36,582 nucleotides of DNA, from NCBI GenBank assembly GCA_037719575.1, contig JBBJMF010000017.1:1-36582 (forward strand), given 5' to 3'. This stretch comes from JAWWPG01 sp037719575 (GTDB lineage: Bacteria > Actinomycetota > Actinomycetes > Propionibacteriales > Nocardioidaceae). The position numbers and the translations under genes were made by a program. Positions 30,734-36,582 of the stretch are shown here, one piece after another. The notes under the pieces were generated by a model. It worked only from the letters and a program-made list of their open reading frames with translations. It was not told the origin of the DNA and did not search any database. Positions within the stretch are counted from its first letter, which is position 1; each line of letters opens with the position of its first letter.

Positions 30734-32319
30734 GACGCCTCCAGCATCTCGGTCGCCGGGTTGTAGTAGTCGGGCGCCTTCCGCGCGACCCCGTCGAGGC
30801 CGCGTCCCGCATCCGCGGGACGCTTCATCAGTCCGAACGTCCCGTCGGCGATGGCGTCGAGCAGGCCGGCCCCGAACTCTGCGCCAGTGTGGCCGAGGAT
30901 CTTGTCGAGCAGGTCGATCGACTCCGCCAACACCTGGTTCGCGCGCTGGGCGATGAACCCGTCTGGGCTCGGGTGGAAGTCCTCCGCCAGCCGTCCGGCC
31001 GCGTTGACGACGTACCGCACGTTCTGCAGGGCGAGGTCGCGGTCGGACAGCCATGGCGTGACGACAGCCTCGGTCATCATGCCGACGAGCAGGATGTCCT
31101 GGTCGGCCATCACCCCGGCCAGGTTGAAGAACCCGTCCAGCAGGTAGCCGCGGAACACGTCCCCGGTCATGTGTCGGGTCGGGGGCATCCACTTCAGCGG
31201 CGCCTTCGGGAAGAGCGTGCGCGCCAGCAACGCGTGCGCGAGCTCGAGCCGGAAGCTGTCCGGCAGGTCGGGGTCGATCTCGAAGGCGTGGCCGAGGCCG
31301 AGCTGCCAGTCCTCGAGGCCCGCCTCCTTGGCGAAGTACTCGTTGAGCAGCTGGCTTACCGTGACCGTGTGAGCCGCCTCGACAGCGTCCGCGGTCGTCA
31401 GGTAGTTGTCCTCGCCGGTGTTGATGATGATCCCGGCGCGGGCGTGGACCTGCCGACTGAAGCGCTGGTCGACGAACGTCCGAACGGGGTTGATGTCGCG
31501 GAACAGGATGCCGTACATCGAGTCGTTGAGCATCATGTCGAGTCGCTCGAGTCCCGCTAGGGCCGCAATCTCTGGCATGCACAGACCCGAGGCGTAGTTG
31601 GTGAGCCGGACGTAGCGCCCGAGGGTGGCGCTCGTCTCGTCGAGGGCAACCCTCATCAGCCGGAAGTTCTCCTGCGTGGCATAGGTCCCGGCGAAGCCCT
31701 CCCGAGTGGCCCCCTCCGGTACGTAGTCGAGCAGCGACTGCCCCGTCGAGCGGATCACCGCGATGATGTCGGCTCCGCCACGGGCAGCTGCCTGGGCCTG
31801 CGGGATGTCCTCGAAGATGTCGCCGGTCGCGACGATCAGATAGATCCACGGCTTCTGCTCGGGGTCTCCCCACCTCCTGACCAGCCGCTCCCGCTCGCGG
31901 CGCCGCGCGTCGATCCTGCGGATGCCGGTCGCCACCTGCTTGCGCGCGGCGGACGTAGCGCGGGCGGCGTCGCGTCCCGCAGGCATCTGGAAACGCACCT
32001 GGCCGGTGGAGGCCCGCTTGGCGAGCTCGGTGAGGTCAAGGTCGTCGTACCGGCGCAACGCATCCCAGACGGGCAGGGCGGCTCCGTGCTCGAGCCCGAC
32101 ATCACCGCGTACGGCGTCGAGCAGCCTGTTGACCCAGGGGGTGCCGTCGGCGTCGGCGCCGACCAGCCCCGCCAGCCGCAACGTCGCCCGCTCGACCGAG
32201 ACAGTGGTGTGCTGGCGGGCCAGTCTGACGATCGGTCGACCCGCCTTCCTCGCCAGGCTTCGTGCCTGCGTGATGGTGGATGGGTCGAGCTCCAGACGCG
32301 GACGCGGTCTGGCCGTCAC
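30730..32319 (-). CDS. kamD: D-lysine/L-beta-lysine 5,6-aminomutase, alpha subunit
   Basis: Catalytic TIM-barrel subunit partnered with KamE, 529 aa. IYLIVATGDIFEDIPQAQAAARGGADIIAVIRSTGQSLLDYVPEG and YASGLCMPEIAALAGLERLDMMLNDSMYGILFRDINPVRTF are highly characteristic of the family. GTG 32319 is preceded by GGGGAGG at about 8 nt; the frame is open upstream to 32460 but only through the amidohydrolase gene. GTGA overlap with that gene's stop, so all genes of this operon are coupled. No domain is missing. Confidence 0.95.
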   Translation of the reverse strand: MTARPRPRLELDPSTITQARSLARKAGRPIVRLARQHTTVSVERATLRLAGLVGADADGTPWVNRLLDAVRGDVGLEHGAALPVWDALRRYDDLDLTELAKRASTGQVRFQMPAGRDAARATSAARKQVATGIRRIDARRRERERLVRRWGDPEQKPWIYLIVATGDIFEDIPQAQAAARGGADIIAVIRSTGQSLLDYVPEGATREGFAGTYATQENFRLMRVALDETSATLGRYVRLTNYASGLCMPEIAALAGLERLDMMLNDSMYGILFRDINPVRTFVDQRFSRQVHARAGIIINTGEDNYLTTADAVEAAHTVTVSQLLNEYFAKEAGLEDWQLGLGHAFEIDPDLPDSFRLELAHALLARTLFPKAPLKWMPPTRHMTGDVFRGYLLDGFFNLAGVMADQDILLVGMMTEAVVTPWLSDRDLALQNVRYVVNAAGRLAEDFHPSPDGFIAQRANQVLAESIDLLDKILGHTGAEFGAGLLDAIADGTFGLMKRPADAGRGLDGVARKAPDYYNPATEMLEAS

Positions 32320-33899
32320 GAGAGGTCCTCCCCGTCGTAGAGAACCACGCCCGAGGCGACAGATCGCAGACAGGCCGGACCGGGGTCCTCTGCGCCGATC
32401 TCCGGCAGCCCGGACGACATGGTCTCGCGTCGTGCAGCCGCCGTTGTTGCGACGTCCCACAGCGCGTAGCTGGCGGCGGCACCGGGGACCAGCAGCCCGG
32501 CTTCGTCAGCGCCGCGTGCCCGGTGTCCCCCCTGGGTATGGGCGGCGAACGCCGTGCGCAGACTGAGCGCCTCGGCCGGGTTGTGGTGATGCACGGCGGC
32601 CCGGACCGCCCCCCATGGGTCCATCCGGGTCACCGGGCTGTCGGACCCGAACGCCAGCGTGACGCGGGCGCGGTGCATGCTGGCAAACGGGTTCATCGTC
32701 TGCGACCGGGCACTTCCCAGTCGCTGCGCGTAAAGGCCACCTGGTCCGCCCCACGCGGCGTCGAACGCCGGCTGCACAGAAGCCACGACATTCAGAGCAG
32801 ACAGCACCGCAATCGCCGAAGGCGAAACCATCTCGACGTGCTCGAGGCGGTGGCGGGCCGCCACCATGGCGTCCACGCCGACCTTCTCCGCGGCGAGGCG
32901 CAGCCCCGACATCACCGCGTCGACACCTCGGTCGCCGATCACGTGGAAGCCGGCCCGGATGCCGCGTTCGGTGCACCAGACCAGGTGGTCCCGCACCCGC
33001 GCGTCGTCAAGGTAGAGGTGGCCCCCCGAGTCGGCGTCGCTGTAGGGCGCGTTGAGAGCGGCTGTCCGCGAGCCCAGCGCGCCGTCGACGCAGAGATCCC
33101 CGGCGAAGCCGGCGCACCCGGTCGTATCGGCATGGTCGCCGCCGAACAGCGCACCCCAGTAGCCCACGACCTCCGGGAGCGGATGCGCCGCGCGGAGCGC
33201 GTCGACGAGATGAGCGTCGTCGTACGGTGCGATGTGCGGTGCGTTGACCTCGTGGACGCTCGTGATCCCGACCTCGGCGGCGCGTCGCAACGCCAGCAGC
33301 AGGGCACGCTCCCGGTCGGCCCGGCTCCACATCGTTTCGACGACCACGCGAGCCGCATGATGGGCGTCCCGCTCGACGATACCGTCCCCGAGCCACCCGT
33401 CGAGGCTCGGCAGAGCAGGGGCGCCTTCGACAAGTGCGGCGGATACCACGGCCGAGTGCGCGTCGACCCGACTGACGTAGGCCATCCGGTTGCCGGTCGC
33501 CCGGTCCAGCTCCGCTCCGGTGAACGGCCGCGGCTCCGGCCAGCCGCTCTCGTCCCAGCCGTGTGCGAAGAGGACCGCCGAATCGGTCGTGCGTGCCCAG
33601 GCCGCGAGCGTGTCCAGGGCATCGGCCACGCTCGTCGCCTGCCCGAGGTCGACGGCCTGGAGCGCAAAGCCCGTCTTGGAGAGGTGCACGTGGGCGTCGA
33701 CGAAGCCGGGCGTCACTAGCCGTCCGTCGAGCTCATGAACGACGTCTGCGCTGTCGAGGTGCGCGTCCGCTCCCATATCGTCGCCCACCCAGGCGACGCG
33801 GTCGCCGACGGTCAGCATGGCCGTCGGCCGCGGATGGGCCGGCGAGTAGACGCACCCGCCTCGAAGGAGGACCCGCTCGGGAGAGGTGGACACGGCCAC
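32316..33899 (-). CDS. Amidohydrolase family 3 (YtcJ-like) protein
   Basis: Metal-dependent amidohydrolase, 527 aa, substrate unknown. The metal site is recognisable in TPGFVDAHVHLSKTG (HxH), later HVIGDRGVD, RLEHVEM and FGSDSPVTRMDPW. DLCVDGALGSRTAALNAPYSD is a family marker. GTG 33899 shares one base with the kdd stop (TAGTG); GTG 33893 is an alternative. A homologue in this position is not part of the textbook lysine route; by context it might release or clean up an N-acylated or cyclic (lactam) lysine-derived amine. That is inference from position only. Confidence 0.88.
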   Translation of the reverse strand: MAVSTSPERVLLRGGCVYSPAHPRPTAMLTVGDRVAWVGDDMGADAHLDSADVVHELDGRLVTPGFVDAHVHLSKTGFALQAVDLGQATSVADALDTLAAWARTTDSAVLFAHGWDESGWPEPRPFTGAELDRATGNRMAYVSRVDAHSAVVSAALVEGAPALPSLDGWLGDGIVERDAHHAARVVVETMWSRADRERALLLALRRAAEVGITSVHEVNAPHIAPYDDAHLVDALRAAHPLPEVVGYWGALFGGDHADTTGCAGFAGDLCVDGALGSRTAALNAPYSDADSGGHLYLDDARVRDHLVWCTERGIRAGFHVIGDRGVDAVMSGLRLAAEKVGVDAMVAARHRLEHVEMVSPSAIAVLSALNVVASVQPAFDAAWGGPGGLYAQRLGSARSQTMNPFASMHRARVTLAFGSDSPVTRMDPWGAVRAAVHHHNPAEALSLRTAFAAHTQGGHRARGADEAGLLVPGAAASYALWDVATTAAARRETMSSGLPEIGAEDPGPACLRSVASGVVLYDGEDLS

Positions 33900-34969
33900 T
33901 ATCCTGCCGCCTCGTGGGCGACCCGCGCCTCGAACAGCCGCCGAGCGCCCGCGTGCGAGCGCAGCAGGTCGACGGCCAAGGCGGCATGACCCGGCACGTA
34001 GCCGTTCCCGACGAGCATCGTCACGTCCGACGCCAGACCTTCGGCGCCGAGCGCCGCGGCCGTGAACGACGTGGCCATCGAGAAGAACACGACGGTGCCC
34101 TGCTGTGCGGTCGACAAGAGCGCCCCGCCTTCGCAGCCGGGCACGTCGACGCACACCACGACGACGTCGGCGGGCCCACCGGCCTCCGCGACCGCGTGCG
34201 ACAACGCCACTGGGTCACGGGCATCGGCGAGCGTGACGACGTCCGCAAGCCCCTTGTCCGCCAGCAGGTCCACCTCGTGCTGGACCGGCACCACCGCGAT
34301 GGTGCGGGCCGCACCGGCTTCGGTGGCTGCCACCAGCGAGAGCGACCCGCTCTTACCCGCGCCTCCCACGACACAGACGACGGGGGCCCGGCCCCGGTCG
34401 ACGTACTGGGCGACGACGCGAGCGGTGAGCGCGGGAGCCCCGCAGACGTCCATGACCGCCAGGGCGAGCGGGGCGGGCAGGTCGTCGGGCATGACCGCGG
34501 CGATGGACCTGCCGAACAGGATCGCGAAGCCGTCGCACGGGACCTGTTCGCTGCGGCCGTCCCAGCGCTCGAGGCCGTCCGTGACCACGAGCGGCGTCAG
34601 GGTCAGGGAGACGAGCGTCGTCACCTCGTCGCCGACACGCAGGCCCAGTGGGGAGTCCGGTCCGACCTCGGCGACCGTTCCGGTCAGCATGCCGCCAGAC
34701 CCGGTCACCGGGTTGTGCATCTTGCCGCGGCTGGTGATGATGCCGAGCACCTCGGCGCGTACCGCATCGCCGTCTCCCGCGTGCTTGTCCGACAGCTGGC
34801 GGAACGAGGCCGCGTCGAGGTTCAGCCGCGCTACGTCGATCCGGACCTCGTCGGGCCAGATCTCGGGCCGGACGTCGAGCCGGATCGCCGCCTGCGGCAG
34901 CACTCCCGCCGGCTCCAGGACCCGGTGCAGGCCGATCGGGTCACTCGGCCCGCGGGTAGCGCTGGACAA
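33899..34969 (-). CDS. kdd: L-erythro-3,5-diaminohexanoate dehydrogenase
   Basis: Oxidatively deaminates 3,5-diaminohexanoate to 5-amino-3-oxohexanoate with NAD(P). 356 aa, with a GroES-like N-part (DPIGLHRVLEP, VRAEVLGIITSRGKMHNPVTGSGG) and a Rossmann part (VVCVVGGAGKSGSLSL). TTG 34969 follows GGGAGG with 5 nt spacing and gives a family-like N-terminus; no ATG or GTG fits. First gene of the kdd-amidohydrolase-kamD-kamE-kal operon, divergent from kamA. Confidence 0.92.
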   Translation of the reverse strand: MSSATRGPSDPIGLHRVLEPAGVLPQAAIRLDVRPEIWPDEVRIDVARLNLDAASFRQLSDKHAGDGDAVRAEVLGIITSRGKMHNPVTGSGGMLTGTVAEVGPDSPLGLRVGDEVTTLVSLTLTPLVVTDGLERWDGRSEQVPCDGFAILFGRSIAAVMPDDLPAPLALAVMDVCGAPALTARVVAQYVDRGRAPVVCVVGGAGKSGSLSLVAATEAGAARTIAVVPVQHEVDLLADKGLADVVTLADARDPVALSHAVAEAGGPADVVVVCVDVPGCEGGALLSTAQQGTVVFFSMATSFTAAALGAEGLASDVTMLVGNGYVPGHAALAVDLLRSHAGARRLFEARVAHEAAG

Positions 34970-35019
34970 GGAAACCTCCCGCTCGAAAGCCGATTCACCG
35001 CAAGAATCGCGGCAAGTCT

Positions 35020-35049
35020 TTGCCGCCGCCGTACATTCTCCCGTACTCT
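35020..35049 (+). promoter_or_regulatory. Candidate housekeeping promoter of kamA
   Basis: TTGCCG (35020-35025) and TACTCT (35044-35049) with an 18-nt spacer, in the 135-bp gap between divergent kdd and kamA. Transcription would start about 50 nt before the GTG. Moderate fit only; the opposite-strand promoter for kdd was not identified. Confidence 0.4.
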
Positions 35050-35104
35050 TGCACGAGACGTTGACCCGGCACAACCGCCTTGCACCCCATCCCCGGAGGA
35101 CCAT

Positions 35105-36541
35105 GTGATCGAGCAGCTCGCCGGCCTCGAGCAGCCCTACCCGTATACCCGCGGCGAGCTCGTCGAGCCCGACTGGACGAGGCTTCCGGGCTGGGCCGAC
35201 GTGACCGCCGACGAGTGGGCCTCCGTGCAGTGGCAGCGCGCGCATTGCGTGAAGAACATCAAACAGCTGCGAGTGCTGATGGGCGACCTGCTCGAGGACC
35301 GGTTCTACGCCGACCTCGAGCGAGACCAGGCGGAGCGGGCCACGATGTCGATGCTGGTGCCGCCCCAGATGATGAACACGATGGTGCCCGGTGCCGAGCC
35401 CACGACGGAGGCGATGTACGCCGATCCGGTGCGCCGCTACATGCTGCCAGTGTTCTCCGACCGCCGTACCGACTGGGCGAGCCACCCGCACGCGACGCGC
35501 GACAGCCTGCACGAGCACGACATGTGGGTCGCGGAGGGTCTGACGCACCGCTATCCGACGAAGGTGCTCGCCGAGCTGCTGCCGACCTGTCCGCAGTACT
35601 GCGGGCACTGCACCCGGATGGACCTGGTCGGAAACTCGACGGCGGTCATCACCAAGCTCAAGTTCGACCTCAAGCCGGTCGACCGGATCGACGCCATGCT
35701 CGACTACCTGCGGGCCCATCCAGGGGTGCGCGACGTCGTGGTCTCCGGCGGGGATGTGGCGAACATGCCCTGGGCCCGTCTCGAGTCGTTCGTCGACGCG
35801 GTGCTCGACGTCGACAACATCCGCGACATCAGGCTGGCCACCAAGGCACTGATGGGCCTGCCGCAGCACTGGCTGCAGGACGAGGTGCGCGCGGGGATGG
35901 AACGCCTCGCGACCAAGGCGCGTCAGCGCGGTGCGTCGATCGCGATCCACACCCACGTCAACCACGCCAACTCGGTGACGCCGCTGGTCGCCGAGGCGAC
36001 CCGGGCCATGCTGGAGACGGGCATCCGCGACGTCCGCAACCAGGGTGTGCTGATGGGCGGCGTCAACGACGACACGCACCGGCTGCTCGACCTCTGCTTC
36101 GCGCTGCTCGACGGCGCGCAGATCATGCCCTACTACTTCTACATGTGCGACATGATCCCGTTCAGCGAGCACTGGCGGGTGTCGGTGGCGCGGGCCCAGG
36201 ATCTGCAGCACAGCCTGATGGGCTACCTGCCCGGCTTCGCCACGCCGCGGATCGTGTGCGACGTCCCGTTCGTCGGTAAGCGCTGGGTCCATCAGCTCGA
36301 GTCCTACGACCGCGAGCGCGGCATCTCGTACTGGACGAAGAACTACCGGACGTCGATCGAGCGCGAGGACGTCGAGGCGCTGACGCGCACCTACGAGTAC
36401 TACGACCCGATCCACACCCTGCCCATGGCCGGCCAGGAGTGGTGGCACCAGCACGCCGGCGACCACCTCGCCGCCGCCGAGGTGGCGGCAAAGACATCCC
36501 GCGAAGCCGCCGAGGACCAGAAGGACATGCTCGTCCACTGA
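35105..36541 (+). CDS. kamA: Lysine 2,3-aminomutase (KamA family radical SAM enzyme)
   Basis: Converts L-lysine to L-beta-lysine with a [4Fe-4S] cluster, S-adenosylmethionine and PLP; 478 aa. Cluster motif CPQYCGHC (Cys162, Cys166, Cys169). VVVSGGDVANMP is the SAM/PLP strand; Asp349 (YYFYMCDM) and Asp386 (IVCDVPFVGK) match the two lysine-recognition aspartates of the clostridial enzyme. The usual PGGGGK PLP loop is replaced by PFVGK, with Lys392 6 rather than 7 residues after Asp386. Start GTG 35105 has GGAGGA 4 nt upstream; the ATG at 35103 is followed at once by TGA and is not the start. First step for the kdd operon beside it, and a possible beta-lysine source for other uses. Confidence 0.93.
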   Translation: MIEQLAGLEQPYPYTRGELVEPDWTRLPGWADVTADEWASVQWQRAHCVKNIKQLRVLMGDLLEDRFYADLERDQAERATMSMLVPPQMMNTMVPGAEPTTEAMYADPVRRYMLPVFSDRRTDWASHPHATRDSLHEHDMWVAEGLTHRYPTKVLAELLPTCPQYCGHCTRMDLVGNSTAVITKLKFDLKPVDRIDAMLDYLRAHPGVRDVVVSGGDVANMPWARLESFVDAVLDVDNIRDIRLATKALMGLPQHWLQDEVRAGMERLATKARQRGASIAIHTHVNHANSVTPLVAEATRAMLETGIRDVRNQGVLMGGVNDDTHRLLDLCFALLDGAQIMPYYFYMCDMIPFSEHWRVSVARAQDLQHSLMGYLPGFATPRIVCDVPFVGKRWVHQLESYDRERGISYWTKNYRTSIEREDVEALTRTYEYYDPIHTLPMAGQEWWHQHAGDHLAAAEVAAKTSREAAEDQKDMLVH

Positions 36542-36582
36542 TCCCCCCGGCGGGCCGCCGATTCGTCTGCGCTCCTGAGGGG

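Noticed and set aside
34970..35104. Possible cobalamin riboswitch ahead of the B12-dependent kam operon
   Set aside because: The 135-bp gap is too short for the full element and I see no B12-box-like conserved core.
35103..35108. ATG at 35103 as the kamA start
   Set aside because: ATG is followed directly by TGA; GTG 35105 opens the frame and is better spaced from GGAGGA.
34970..36538. Minus-strand open frame opposite kamA, fused upstream of kdd
   Set aside because: Only the part after TTG 34969 is Kdd-like; the rest is antisense to KamA with its Cys motif intact.
1..36582. CRISPR arrays, tRNA or rRNA genes
   Set aside because: No regularly spaced repeats and no cloverleaf or rRNA-like segment noticed anywhere in the window.

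Overview
The window is high-GC actinobacterial chromosome, probably from Propionibacteriales (Nocardioides/Kribbella-like). Evidence: RbpA, a mycothiol-type DinB/TIGR03086 protein, a SARP regulator, neighbouring Lnt and Ppm1 genes, many GTG/TTG starts and many GTGA/ATGA overlaps. This was read by eye; no database search was run and the genus is inference.

Layout. (1) 1-2020, minus: an aldo/keto reductase cut by the window edge and a free-standing ATP-grasp protein, translationally coupled. (2) 2207-5934, plus: a small unknown protein, GlmS, and a MurA-type enolpyruvyl transferase with an N-terminal XRE helix-turn-helix and a perfect palindrome just upstream of its likely start. (3) 5965-9577: zinc-ribbon protein, unknown protein, glycerophosphodiesterase, UMF1-type MFS permease, and rbpA with a near-consensus SigR promoter (GGGAAT-N18-GTTG). 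(4) 9578-26450: a compact biosynthetic cluster. (5) 26451-29154, minus: fxsA, ppm1, lnt. (6) 29565-34969, minus: kal, kamE, kamD, an amidohydrolase and kdd; then divergent kamA at 35105-36541. Together these are the beta-lysine route of lysine degradation, lacking only kce.

The cluster is the main point of interest. It has a phosphopantetheinyl transferase, three ATP-grasp ligases, a PaaK-like adenylating enzyme, an MFS exporter, an SDR, a stand-alone NRPS adenylation protein, a stand-alone carrier protein, a MAO-type flavin amine oxidase, a second adenylate-forming enzyme (frameshifted as given), a SARP-NB-ARC regulator and a PaaI-type thioesterase. No condensation, ketosynthase or NRPS thioesterase domain is present, so amide bonds would have to be made by the ATP-grasp or adenylating enzymes. 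Eight genes (13980-23064) run as one chain, seven joints overlapping or nearly so. The adenylation pocket aligned to GrsA reads D-T-E-A-I-G-T-L-I-K, close to Lys/Orn-type codes. A plausible reading is that lysine, ornithine or beta-lysine is loaded on the carrier, oxidised by the flavoenzyme, perhaps reduced by the SDR, and ligated. The final product is unknown.

The cluster splits a gene order that is normally contiguous in actinobacteria (GDPD - MFS - rbpA - fxsA - ppm1 - lnt). Its two edges carry an imperfect 52-nt direct repeat, and the outermost genes have unusual C-terminal tails, which suggests acquisition at this site. No integrase or transposase is visible.
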